Made by a program: the position numbers and the translations under genes. A DNA stretch of 64,000 nucleotides from Paramarasmius palmivorus (taxonomy: Eukaryota > Basidiomycota > Agaricomycetes > Agaricales > Marasmiaceae). Where the stretch lies: NCBI GenBank assembly GCA_037176845.1, contig JAYKXP010000001.1, forward strand, positions 868,001 through 932,000, read 5' to 3'. This document shows, one piece after another, positions 21,895-33,501 of this stretch (within the stretch, counting starts at the first letter, position 1; every line of letters starts with the position of its first letter). Under the pieces are notes generated by a model. It made no database searches, was not told the origin of the DNA, and saw nothing but the letters and a program-made list of their open reading frames with translations.

Positions 21895-23814
21895 TCACTG
21901 AAAATTACCACGAAACTCACCAAATAGAGGAGAGGACGAAGCCAAAGGCGTCATAATGTTGAGTAATCCTTCAGCTAGCTGTAGCATTTCCTGAAGTACT
22001 TCACTCGAATGTGAACCGCTTCGGAGTCTATCAACCTCAGCAATTGTGAGCTGGTATGACATCGAGGAAAGAGGCTGTAAGTTCAAGATGGTCAGGATCG
22101 CTCGCAAGGGTGATAAACGCCAACTGACCGCCATTATAGGATCCACGAATCTAAAACTTGACGGATCTAATGAACGCAATGCCACCATAACTTGCTTCAC
22201 GGAGGTGACAACTTTCTCCCGAGAGGTGCGGTATATGTCGGTAAAATGTTTATGTAGCTGCATTGTTGCGGCGTGGGCTAGAACAATGATGGTGAGGTAC
22301 AATTGAGCGTCTTTGCCCCGAAAACTTCCGGATAACAGATAGAGTTCACTTGTGAGACGTAGTGTGACACCGTCCATCAAATCGAAACAGCGCGCTGTTC
22401 GGCGAACATCACCTTGATTCCTTACATCTACAAATAGATCAGCTTGTTTTGAATGTCGATAGAATAAAAATAAGAACTCACGATGGATATGTTTACTTCC
22501 TACCGTAGTTGCGTGCTCAAAGGTTAACGCAGCTTTGGCATAGAGAGAACGAAGGGAAGTGCCACTATCTGGTACACCTTCAGCGAAGTTGAGCACAGTG
22601 CGGCTACTTGGGGGATGCCGATAGCCCTCCTAAGTACAAGGATGAGTATGAAAAACACTGGATACATCACAGATCATTCACCTGGGTGTAGAGTTCCATG
22701 TCCATCGGCCAAGGAGTATCAACCCTGTTTCCTTCGTTTGTAGTGCAGTCGAAATTCGAAGTCGACCCGATAATACTTGTCCAGCAATTATTGAGGGCCA
22801 AAACCGCCCAAAATGCATGGACCCTTTCGCCTTCTTCAACGGCGTCTTTTGGAGGCTCTAAAAGCGAGCTACGCAATCCCGCCATGCTGGGAGAGCCTAT
22901 TTGATGCATCCTGGTGCTCACAACCAAAGATATGGCCGTGATCATATGCAAATTGCCCTCTAAAACCCGGCCTTTGTAGAAGAAGTATTGTGAGAGTAGA
23001 TGCTCGGCTTGTATCGTTTCCATAATTCGATGAGTGTATGCATCACCTTGTCTTTCCGGATTCGACAGAGCTAGCGAAATACTTTGGACGGCCTGATACA
23101 ATAACGGTTCCTCATCGTAACGAGTATGTGTAGACAAAGTAGCGCCCCATAGATTGATGACGTGCACAAGCGAGGGTGATAGCTGATTGCGCGAAGCTGC
23201 CGTCAAGAATCTGTCTTTCTCCAAGAACAACCCCACTACTGATGCGTGGCTCATGAATACCTGCAATCTTGAGGGTGTTACATCAGCACATGCAGCTATA
23301 TCACTCGAAGGAGCTTACAGTTCATGACGAAGGGAGCTTGACGCATCCTGTACACGGTAATCATAAGCAATGGAATCCCACGCAAAAGCAAGGAGTTTAC
23401 CTCCAAATTTGACGGCCCTGCAGAGCCAGCAGGTGTGCTGTATGGATTATGCAATACTAAGGAGCTAGTAGGCTCCGCTCGCTGAAGTTCTTCCAGACGA
23501 GCTTCCAGTAAGCCTATCTTCTCTTCCAGAATCTGTGTCGCGGTAAATCCTGAATCGGTATACTCGCAATCTCCGTATTGTTCGGGTTTTGACCGACATG
23601 AACGACATATCGGTCGCGCACCGTCGCATCTCTGGATAGAACCTGATTTCAGTTTGGGTTTTCTTTATCGAAAGATATTGATTCGTACAATCTTGCGACG
23701 CCTAGTAAGAGTGAGACACCATGGCCAAGAACACTTAGAGAAAAAGAAACCTTACCTGCAGTTCGCGCATGCTTTTCCTTTGTGCAAGGAACTTGAGAGG
23801 TTGGAAGAAGACAT
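21895..23814 (-). CDS. Zn2Cys6 fungal-type transcription factor
   Basis: The first exon (MSSSNLSSSLHKGKACANC) splices through two introns into the binuclear cluster: CANCRRRKIRCDGARPIC, then RSCRSKPEQYGDC, followed by a short coiled coil (ILEEKIGLLEARLEEL). This is the Gal4-type six-cysteine DNA-binding domain. Downstream, the fungal-specific regulatory domain is seen as FVMN, FMSHASVVGLFLEKDRFLTA, HRIMETIQAEHLLSQYFFYK, VHAFWAVLALNNCW and the C-terminal helices (DAQLYLTIIVLAHAATMQLH, VDPIMAVSWRLSPLRAILTI). It has about 550 residues and a complete frame. Targets cannot be inferred from neighbours, since its closest neighbours are housekeeping or degradative genes. The start was chosen as the ATG that places the cluster near the N-terminus without upstream cysteines. 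Confidence 0.88.
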
Positions 23815-25097
23815 GAGTGACCATTATAGCGCGTCAATGGCTGACCTTTATACACCATCGTCGCCGCACTGCTCTTGTGTATAGAAACGAACGCGACCGG
23901 CAACCACCCCAGCATCATCCGGTGATAATAGAGTAATTTCGGTGCGGAAATCATTTGGGATTGAAATATAATGACGAATCGTCCAAATTACATCTTGTAT
24001 ACGAGCTCAGACCTGTTGGGAGCTACAATTCAGGACATCCGAGCGCGAACGCCTCCGTCGGTGTTTTACCGTCATGATTGATGCGTCATCGCTAATCAGA
24101 AAATTCTACATCAGTGTACACCCTTGTACACCCTGAATAGTTGTACATGGATCACGCACTTGAACTGATCTCTTCCATCAGACAATAATCAATGCGATTC
24201 AAATCTTTTCAAGGGGTGATGATTGGGTTCTGAACCCCCTGCGCCGTCGGTGCCAGCCAAAGATTCAATCAGGAAGGTGAATATCACATTAAAGCTTGCA
24301 ATGGATGAGTGAAAACCCTGCGCTGCAAAGTGCTTAGTAGCTGAGGGTCTGAGAGTCTGACAAACTGACCACGAATAGAGCAAGATGCGGATGATTCTTA
24401 TCGGTTGTAGCCGTTAGGTGTAGAAGAACAAGGTTGTTCCTGAGCACACGGAAAAGACAAAATTGCGAGTTGTGACGAGGTTCCAGGAAACTTAGAAAGA
24501 GCCGGTAATCAAAGTAACGGATGTCGGGTGCATGCTAAGTATGATTCATGAATACCAATGTCACTCAACTCCGAACATGGGACAGGCCTCGCTCGGGATG
24601 CAGGCATTCGTCCTTCTGAACATTACAAAGAAGCTGGAAAGTCTAACCATAGCCACCAGAGAATGGAGAAAATCAATTCAAAATCTTTGCGCACCTTAGT
24701 AACACCTTTGTTGACGTTCAAAAACATAGAACCGAAGTACGAGGGTCCAAAGTTGAATATCTTATACGGTCAAAAGGAGAATTGTGGAAGATCCGACGGT
24801 GTTTTTTAAGGTAGGCGAATCCTACGGTGTATGTATGAGTTATCAGGCTCGAGAAAGAGGGAAATTGCCCAAGTGCGAGGAAATGCGAGATGATGGGAAG
24901 GGGAACGTGCACGTGAAGCAAACCTTCAAATCCGCCGACATCGGCGATTGTCCGGCAAAGGAATGGCCGACGACTTATGTTTTTCTCACCACCAAAATTC
25001 GCCTCGATAATGACAATATTGATAGGGAATGTCGCAATTTCACCTTCATTTCCATGTTCACAGTTTGACGATATACCCTTGTTGAACATTATCAGCA
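23815..25097. other. Divergent intergenic region of about 1.3 kb
   Basis: It separates the Zn2Cys6 gene (minus) from the carboxypeptidase gene (plus). Several ORFs of 80-146 codons overlap one another on both strands at 24558-25158. The longest, minus-strand 25158-24718, runs into the carboxypeptidase N-terminus. None shows a family motif or a codon pattern that would favour it, so I call no gene. Confidence 0.4.
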
Positions 25098-27402
25098 ATG
25101 TCGGACGACAAGACACCCCCACCTCATCTGGAATCAACTTCTCAACGCAACGGAACACGACGGAGGCTCTCTATCGTCTGGGTCCTCCTTGGTTGCGCAT
25201 GGGTTTGGATTCAGTATCAGAAAGATAGCACCCCGTATACCAAGGAACCAGAGGCTCTCTGTGCACAACCAGACGCGTTAATTCCTGAACAGAACCTGTA
25301 TTTTTGGACGGCGTTGGGAGACACGCTGGCAACGGAAAGAGTTCAAAGCAAGAGCTGTGAAATTGGCTGGGAGGCGCAGTTCGTGTACAGTGAGCTATAT
25401 ATCTTCGCTCAATGATGGCCATTTACTGACTTTCTAGGACTGAAACCTTCGATGACATGGGCCCGGTCGGCGAAGACCCTCGGTGGGAGAACAGAGGCGC
25501 GTTCCATGACTATTTGGCAAATGCTTTCCCTTTGGTGTACGTGGATCTCTGTCTTGCTTGTCGAAGATCCATTGACAATGACTCTAGCCATTCGAACTTA
25601 CAGCTCACCAAAGTCAATACGTATGGACTACTTTACACGTGGAAAGGGTATGATGCTACCTTGAAGCCCACCCTCTTTGCGGCCCATCAAGGTACCTCAA
25701 TCTCCCAATTTTCCAGCTCAGTCAGCTCACCAAACACTGTCGCTTCTAGATGTTGTCCCCGTCAATCCCGAGACCATTGATCAGTGGGCACATCCACCTT
25801 ACTCTGGCCATTTCGATGGGGAGAGGATATGGGGCCGAGGCTCTAGTGATGACAAGAGTGGACTTGTTGGTATCCTGTAAGTTGTTGAGTCATGCGCTGA
25901 CAGTAACTTTGCTAATCTTGAAGCATCCAGATCTGCTATTGAAATCCTGATCGAAGCCGGTTTCCAGCCAGCACGAACGATGATACTGCCATTTGGTTTT
26001 GACGAAGAAGGCGGAGGAAGGCAGGCGAGTCTGATAATAGCTATTGATCGGGCATCCGAATACTTAAGGCCACTTCAGGGAGCGGGAGAACTAGCAAAGT
26101 ACTTGCTGGATATCTACGGTGAACATTCCTTTGCGTTCATAATAGATGAAGGCGGTATGTTGGGAAAAGTTCCACTTTAGATTTCTATTTTGATAAATCT
26201 ATCTACAGGCGGATTTATGGAGCAGTTCGGCACCGCTTTTGCGACTCCCGGAGTCGCAGAGAAGGGATCCATGAATGTCAACATTGAAGTTGCCACAGCA
26301 GGAGGTCATTCTAGTGTTCCTCCCCCAAACATACTGTCAGCTTTCACCGTGTTTCGAAATATCTTGCACTGATGTCATACTCAGAGCATCGGCATTCTTT
26401 CCTCTCTTCTGGTCCACATCGAGGACAACCCATTTAATGTTAATATTGTATGTTTCAAACTGTTGAACAAACATCTCAAAGCATCTAAACGCATGGCTTT
26501 ACAGGAAAGAGAAACCCCGATGTATGAGCTCTTTCAATGCTTTGCTGCCATGCGAAAGATATTCCAGCCTCTCTTCGCAAAGCTATTAGGGAGTCCGTTA
26601 CCTCAGACAAGGCTCTTGAGGAGTGTTGAGAAGTACTTGTTCGAGGATCCGGTGTTCAAAAGCCTCGTTGGAACCACACAAGCTATTGACATCATTCAGG
26701 GCGGAGTCAAGTCGAACGCGCTTCCTGAACAAGCCTTTGCTGTCGTGAATCATCGTATCGCTACCACCAGGTGAGACCCATGGTTTTGTTGTCTTCGAGA
26801 TCTCATGCATGACATTGACAGCTCTGGGAAGGCGACTCAGGACCACGACAGGGATCTCCTCAAACCTCTCGCCGATAAGTTCAATTTGACCTACGTCGCC
26901 TTTGGGGAACAAGTATCAGTTAGCGATGTCCCTAGCAAACTTTGGTTGCGCCTCATTACTTGGAACCTGCACCGATCACGCCTACCAAAGGACCACATTC
27001 TGCACCTTACCAAGTTTTGTCGGGAACGATCAAAGCTACATACAATGCGCATCGCTCACTTTCTGGTGACAATATTGCTGTTGGACCTGGAATGCCTAGT
27101 GGTAACACAGGTGCGTGTGTGATTAACTATAGCTCTTTGTTCCCAACTAAGATCTTGCCTATCAGATACACGGTTTTATTGGGACCTGACGGAACATGTG
27201 TTTAGATACAATCACCACAACTCGGGTAAAGGCACGAATCCTCTAGCTGGTGCTCATACGGTAAATGAATGTGAGTACTGTCGCAACTATATGAGAGGAC
27301 ATTAACGAGTATTCTTGCAGCGATCCCGCAGATTCCTTCCTAGAGATGATCCGTTTCTTCTCAACCCTGATTCTCAATGTGGACGAACGGACCGATTTCT
27401 AG
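25098..27402 (+). CDS. M20 family carboxypeptidase S-like metallopeptidase, membrane-anchored, one apparent frameshift
   Basis: It resembles yeast CPS1, a di-zinc vacuolar carboxypeptidase releasing C-terminal residues. The N-terminus is cytosolic and charged, with one membrane anchor (LSIVWVLLGCAWVWIQY). Then follow DDMGPVGEDPRWENRGAFHD, VNTYGLLYTWKGYDATLKPT, metal ligands in FAAHQDVVPVNPETIDQWAH, GRGSSDDKSGLVG, FGFDEEGGG and IIDEGGGFMEQFG, the dimerisation domain (VEKYLFEDPVFKSLVGTTQA), and the last ligand in FRYNHHNSGKGTNPLAGAHT. About a dozen introns occur; one at 26025-26078 has a GC donor. At about 26938 the frame shifts between SDVPSK and LVAPHYLEPAPITPT; one extra A in the AAA run would restore it. 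Otherwise it is complete, ending LNVDERTDF. Confidence 0.87.
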
Positions 27403-27699
27403 TGCAATCCCGTGGCATTGGGCAGGTGGAGTTGCATGTTTTAGCGTGACGGAGATTTCGGACGCGACATCGGGCGTCGCGACCTGAAGATATATCAACC
27501 GGAATTGACGTTTGGATGTTTAGACTTTACCATGTACATCTCTACCACTGCTTTTCATCGCCAAAACCATTTGCAAAGTTATCCGTAGCATTCCGTTGTT
27601 TATCGCAGTTCGCTGGGCACACGCCTAGTATTGCCTTGCCACGTGCTTCTTTAGTTCTCGGCAACGGCAGGCAGTCACTCGACTTGTCTTCATACTTTC
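27403..27699. other. Promoter region of the EH-like/NPF protein gene
   Basis: No gene is seen. The sequence is pyrimidine-rich on the plus strand near 27610-27690, as expected just upstream of a fungal start codon. Confidence 0.4.
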
Positions 27700-30121
27700 A
27701 TGACACTGCGCCGCCTCGATCTTCATGTATCTGCTCTCAACGATGCTGAATACTCCCTCTATACCTCAAGTCTGGCCGATATTACTCTCACAGATGAACA
27801 AGATGCCAAAGGGCAGGATGATGCGTTCTACGAGGAAATGACTCTTAGCTTGCGCGAAGCTAGGGCATGGTTGAAGGGGAGATATTCCCATGTCCCCGCT
27901 GCGGTCATTGATAATGTACGTGGTTCATCTGGCTCATCTCCCGAAGCTGTCTGAACCTCAAATAGATTCTACGTTTCTTCTCACCCAATCTCTCGCAAAC
28001 AGACATTCTATCAGGTGGCCAGTTTTTCGCTGCCCTTCGGTTGATCGTACATGCGGAATCTGGAAAAGAAGTCGACAGAGGTCTTGCTTTTGTTCAAGGT
28101 AATACATTTCGGAAGAATACGCATGAGCTCTCGCTAACGTTCTCGTTAGCTCATCCGTCAACAGGACCAGTAGCACGCCCTGCATCTCCATTCAAACGCA
28201 ATCTACCACCCACACCTTCTCGAAGGTCGACCGATGGTGTTCTGCCGACCTCTGCTAACCCTGAAAGCGCGCTGCAGAATCCATTCACAGCCCCTCCACA
28301 ACATCCATCATCAAACAATCCGTTCACTGTTGGACGTGCTAAATCCAATCCGGGCGTTCCACCGTCATCGAAATCTCATGATGGCGCTGTCGAGTCTACA
28401 TCTTCGAAATTGCCGCCTTTACCGCCACGAAAGCCTGCATCCTCAACTACGTTACCGCCGCCCCGTCATAGTTCGCTGGCATCAACAAGCCCTACACTCA
28501 TCACATCCAAGTCAGGACCGCACCAAACAAGTCCTCCACCTGCAGTCCCACCCAAACCTTCTCATATGGCACATGATCACGTCCACGCTCATGAAGCAGA
28601 GCCTGCAGGCATCCAAAACAGGCCAGACGATGAAGAAGGCAGAGGAGCAGTTAGAACGTGAGCGCGTGCTGCAAGTGCTCAAAAGTTCTGCATCCACGTC
28701 CTCGTCACCATTTTCCCAAGCTTCCTCTTCGACCAGTCGGAGCATCAGCCCCGGCAAGCGCTTAGCATCGTCAGCGTCTACCTCGTCTGCGTCAGGGTCG
28801 GAAAGAGACTACAGCCAAGCACCACCGTTGCCATCAAGACGAAAGCCTTCTCCCCCTACATCTACAAGCTCGTTCCAACAAGTAGCTCTAGCAGGCACTA
28901 CCTCGAGTTCAAACCCCTTCATCCGCAGTCCGTTCATCTCTTCTCAGGATGTGAAGTATCCGATGGTTACGGATTCACCATCAACATCGCCTACTCGCAA
29001 GAATGCACCGTTACCCGTTACCCCAAACACACCCAATCTCCCGCCGCCTAAGCATCCTGATCAGAGCTACCGAAAGCCACCACCTCCGATACCTACCGGT
29101 CTGGAGATGGAGTCATCAGACAGTCAGAGACACAAACGAACACCTTCATACTCCCGACCGCAAGCACTCCGCAGTGCAACTACGGCTACATCGGGCCCAT
29201 TCGAACTCGCAGATACTACCACCACCATGGGTTCCAAGTCTGCAAGCCCGTACATTTCGGCATTCGATCGTATGACGTCAGATTCCACGGATACCACACC
29301 GACAGGCACACCAATGCGAAGAGGAATGTCCGGCGAGGAAAGTCCTACCGCTAGATTGTTTCGATCGAAATCACTGCATCATCCTAGCCCCACTTCTAGC
29401 GCATCGCCTTTCTCTCCGGTAGAAGATTCTTCCAATCGTAACGCGCCACCACCGCCAGTTCGAAAGAAACGTCCGGAAAGCGTACAAGTTTTACCGGGAT
29501 CACCAGGTTTGGGACTTGGAAATTCACCTGGTGGATCTGGAGCGACGCGACATATGAGTATGTCAACTAGTGGCGCTAGTAGTTCGTTTGGATCTCCATC
29601 GCAGTCATTCAAACAGCAGTTCGACGCACATCGAAGAGAAATAACTTTTCCGAACCACGATTCATCGAAACACGCTCACGATCCTTTGAATTTGAAATCT
29701 TTGGCAGCTTCGTTGCAACCGCAGTTCCAGCAAATTCAGCCAAAGCTTGATAAGGCGAGGTTCAAAGCAGAAGCGGGATTGAGTAGGCGAGGGTTCATGG
29801 TCAACCCCAACTCTGGGAAGAGAAGAGAAGACCAAGAAGGTCTGATGCAGGAATTCGATGGGAAGCGAGTACTCGAGGGTACGACATGGAGATAGGACGA
29901 AAGCCATGAGTGACAGTGGTGTTTCTAGATGGGAGGACAATGTAGTTTATAGCGACAGCAGTAGTGACGACGAGGCTGTACCTAACAGCCAGAGTCGTAG
30001 CTGGATAGCAGGACAGAATGGTATGAAGGGGCAGGGTGCTACGGGGGATCCATGGCTATCTTCAGGGCAGGATAATCTGAAGTGGCCGGTAGAGGCGGGG
30101 GAAGGTTGGAAGCGGTTGTGA
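27700..30121 (+). CDS. EH-like domain, NPF-motif and proline-rich protein (probable endocytosis/actin scaffold), two apparent frameshifts
   Basis: The N-terminus is helical (MTLRRLDLHVSALNDAEYSL). After an intron at about 27916-27965 it reads ILRFFSPNLSQTDILSGGQF, FAALRLIVHAESGKEVDRGL and AFVQAHPS, a layout like the EH fold of endocytic adaptors. Then come hundreds of residues rich in Pro, Ser and Thr with two NPF motifs (ALQNPFTAP, SNNPFTVG) and SH3-type PPxxP runs (PPLPPRKPA, PPAVPPKPSHM). A helical segment follows (STLMKQSLQASKTGQTMKKA, EEQLERERVLQVLKSS), and a last part ends NLKWPVEAGEGWKRL. The frame changes near 28566-28570 (GG run) and again near 29880-29895 (GGG run); without the second change the product would stop at 29895. 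Function is inferred from motifs only. Confidence 0.68.
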
Positions 30122-30296
30122 GGTAACGGTGGGGACCTGATGCCTACGATACTTAGATCTTATGAGCGAGATAATGCTAACACTTGTATTATAAGGTAGA
30201 TATAACATGTATCCAGCACATAGCATGAACATACTTTCCAGCAGCTAAAAGACAGTGCAGGAGATCCGAGGCACAGTGCATCGGCTCGATATGTCG

Positions 30297-31595
30297 TCAA
30301 TTCTCCACTGCTTTGATGACCATAGGTAGCACACCTGCCAACATAGGTCAGTACTATCCATGGAAGGCCACATCATGCCACACGTACCTCCAGTTTGGAG
30401 CGAAAACGATGGCCTCCCAACAGCCGCCAGGAACCCGTTGATGATACCACTATGCGCAGTGACAGAAATAACTACAGCCAGTCAAGAAATAGCTGTTGGT
30501 GAGAGAAATCACCACGACTTACAGTCTCATCAACATCATTCTCAAAAATGACATCCAGGACTGCCTTGGCTCTCGAAGCAACGTGCACGCTGGACTCGCG
30601 TTCGTCAGCGGTCCATAGTTCATCCTCTTCGGTAAAGCCTTGTTCGATGTCGAATTGAGGGAAGGTTGTAGCGATGTATGTTCGAGAACGGCGCTTATCG
30701 CATGTGTGTTCACCGTATTGTTCCCTCAAGTTCTACACCAAATGAGGATGAGTCAGTACAGGAACATGCGCTAAAGGGGAGAAGGATGCACCTCGAGCAC
30801 GAGGGGTCGACCAACAAGGGGAATATCCTCGAAAGTGAGAAGGTACGTGTTCAGAGCGCGAGTCATTGGGCTAGAATAGCGTCGCTTCGGGAGTGGAATG
30901 TTGAATGCGAGTTCGGTCTTCCAGGCCTGGTTGACAGCTCGAGCTTGATCTTCGCCCAGTGGCGTGAGTTCGGCGTCAGCTTTGATAGAATGTGAGCCCA
31001 CATGCTGGATCTAGAATTTGGATACACTCACGTCCCCAAACTAGCTCGCCATCCCCATCGAGTTTCGACCAGTAACTGTAGAAAGGGTATTGGGATACTA
31101 TTCGATTGAATACGCATTTGTTCGCTCACTCATCCCAAGCTTCTGTCCCATATTTGGCTTCTGCAACGTTGTCTAGGGCCCATTCTCAGCTATGAATTCC
31201 TTGTGATGGAGCATATGACTCACGAAATCCTTGACCGTGTCTTCCGAATATCACCACCTTATACGATGTACCCTTCTCGGCTTCGCAGTTGAGCCGATCG
31301 ACTTTCGCTAGAAGTTCATCCCAATGGTTATCACTATCATCCAATAGCCCAAAACGAGGAGGGATCTAATTCAAATTCGACAAGTCATTAGATGGTTCTT
31401 GTACGAAAACAAGGCTACTTGCAGCATCAGCAGTGGTTGCGTTGTCTTGAATGAAGAATCCAGGTACTGCCTAAATGTCCTTCAATGAACGAAGCGAAGA
31501 ATTCGAACAGTACTGACTGTGTAAGTTCGGGAAACCATCGAACTCGTAACGAGCCAGGGAAGAGATACTAAAAACGCTAGGGGAGAGGACTTCAT
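30297..31595 (-). CDS. Histidine phosphatase (phosphoglycerate-mutase-like), secretory N-terminus
   Basis: The start at 31595 gives MKSSPLAFLVSLPWLVTSSM, a likely signal peptide or anchor. After several introns the catalytic strand reads YKVVIFGRHGQGF, with the Arg-His-Gly motif that carries the phospho-accepting His. It is followed by PDAELTPLGEDQARAVNQAW, SSPMTRALNTYLLTFEDIPL, LREQYGEHTCDKRRSRTYIA and VVISVTAHSGIINGFLAAVG, the last with the second catalytic His. This matches the PMU-type/fungal phosphomutase-like branch. The substrate is unknown. It contrasts with the two catalytically defective relatives at 15.5-18.0 kb, to which it is only distantly similar. Confidence 0.85.
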
Positions 31596-32232
31596 GGTGG
31601 TCAATGATTACAGTGCTGGCACGAGTCGATATATATACTCACAGAAGATCAAAACTCGATAGTACGCTTCAGAACCGACTCGCAGGCACGGCGAGCATAT
31701 GGAAGAGATGAAGAAACCAGTGATTGGTGGACGCGCTATGTCACACACACGTGCGTCCATGGGCGCCAAGTTCTTGAATTCACCAGCCTTGCTTGCCACT
31801 TTCAAACTTGGGTGCTCCTAAACACCTTACGGTATATCAAGACACCAAGAGCATTCCAATATCTATGACATTGATTGTCAATATTTCTGGTTCAGAACCA
31901 TCGCCGACGCCCAACACCTTGTCATCGATCAAGTTTTCGAAATTTCAAGGTTCAAGCCAACATCAAGCCCGTGTCTGCCTGCAAAAGAGTCTTCGACGGT
32001 TAGACCCTGATCTACTCACCTATCGATACGATCTCGTACACTGGGACAGATATGCGGAGGAGACCCCCGCAAACGATGTGAGCACGCTTGGCTATCCAGG
32101 TGAGACTGACGCGCACTGGTATTGAGAACTTGGAGCAGTATAAAAGGTGGCAGCCTTAGTTAGGCTTCACTCGCCAACTCGTTCTCTCTAAGCTTACGAC
32201 GACCTCCCAGCCTTTTTGCTCCACTAGCTACG
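31596..32232. promoter_or_regulatory. Divergent promoter region with TATA box at 32139-32146
   Basis: It lies between the minus-strand histidine phosphatase and the plus-strand secreted protein. TATAAAAG at 32139-32146 sits 87 bases before the ATG at 32233, a good fungal core-promoter spacing. A 110-codon ORF at 31793-32125 has no recognisable features and is not called. Confidence 0.5.
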
Positions 32233-32870
32233 ATGCCTTCCATCATCTCTATCGCCACTGTCGCTCTTGTCGCCCTTTCCGCTAGCGTTTCGGCCAGCCC
32301 TAGGCTTATGATCAGGGCAGCATGCCAGAATAACGGGACTCCCAGCTTTTCTGGGAAAACCATGACAATAACGGACCTCGATGGCAAACCTCTCCTCGCC
32401 GATGGAAAGAATCCACAACTTTTCCTTGTCCAAAACGATGGAAAGTTCCCAGGCTCGTTCATTATCAAGTGAGCATCTTCTTTTGTCCCATCCAGAAAAT
32501 GCTGATCGAATGTCGTGGTTCAGGAACGCAGCTGCGACTGCAAACGGCCTCACGCTAGATCCCACTGGCACTACATCTACCGGCTTTTCACCTCTTGTGA
32601 ATGGTAATTCTGGAACGTAAGTCTTCATGCATATTCTTCGTAATTGAGTTGGACAACTTACCTTGTTGCAGAGGACAATCATGGAAAATCAAGTGCGAAG
32701 AATGCACAGTTGACTCCAAGACACCAGCTTCAAAGTGTACCATCAAACCTAATGGGAAAGACTCTTCTTGTTTGACAACTAGTACGAAGAACAATTTGGG
32801 TTTAGTTGAGGCTTGCAGTACCGATAGTGTGGCGAAGAAGGCCCAAACCTTCAATTTTGTCACGAACTAG
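32233..32870 (+). CDS. Small secreted protein, unknown function
   Basis: Three exons (about 32233-32470, 32524-32617, 32672-32870) join in frame to give about 176 residues with a clear signal peptide (MPSIISIATVALVALSASVS). The mature part has a beta-rich, Thr/Ser/Asn-rich composition: GKTMTITDLDGKPLLADGKN, PQLFLVQNDGKFPGSFI, then four cysteines in KCEECTVDSK, KCTIKP and SSCLTT, ending AQTFNFVTN. The repeated QSW/QxF pattern with short beta strands is reminiscent of a ricin-B-like trefoil, but I cannot confirm it. A canonical TATA box upstream suggests strong regulated expression. Candidate effector or cell-wall protein. Confidence 0.8.
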
Positions 32871-33501
32871 AGGGACTTGTGGATTGTATCACCGTCGATT
32901 GATGGACATTTTTTTGTTTCATTTTTGGTTTATGTCGGGACTGTAGTTGTAGCGTTCATTTTTCAATGCATCTTCTTGAGCTGAAGCCTGAGATGACGTC
33001 CCCGACTCGGCCCTTGCTACTTGGCTGAGTACTTTTATTTATTGGGAAGAAGATAAAGGTGTCAAGAGTTGTGATGCCAGCTTTGACTAGGTCGCATGGA
33101 TTATTAGCTGTGTCAATTCTAAGTAAACAGACAGACTTGCCATTGAAAGTGTTGGCTCTTCGACTTTTCTACACCGTGGTGTAGAAGCAACTTGAAAGAA
33201 GCAACTTCCTAAATCGAATGTTTGATTTCCACAATCACGTGCAGTTCAACAAAAATTAGACGCTCAGAGCGGTCTAAACTCCATCACTAACAGCGACTGC
33301 CAGTGCAAGTACCTTTTGCCTCTAGTGTATAGTGCATAAACTGACTGGAGATTCTTAGATATCGAATATTCACTTCGCCCTGTTCATATTCTATTGTGAA
33401 CTTTTGTTGATTAGGTTGGGTTTAGGTTGCATTGGTGCGTTTATTGCCCAGTTTTACCCTTACATCTCTCATGCTAGCACTTGCAGTATCTACTTATTTC
33501 A
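32871..33501. other. Intergenic region
   Basis: No gene is seen. It contains a short hairpin at 33167-33186 (two 9-base arms separated by GT) and a GAAGCAACTT-type direct repeat just after it. The last 100 bases should carry the F-box gene promoter. Confidence 0.4.

Noticed and set aside
24718..25158. 146-codon minus-strand ORF overlapping the carboxypeptidase start
   Set aside because: No family resemblance, no splice context, and it overlaps the well-supported N-terminal exon of the M20 gene on the other strand.
28234..28570. Extended frame upstream of the helical segment of the EH/NPF protein, opening with MVFCRPLL
   Set aside because: Its composition (many His, Arg, Leu) is that of an off-frame reading of the proline-rich region; the other frame carries NPF and PxxP motifs up to the break at 28568.
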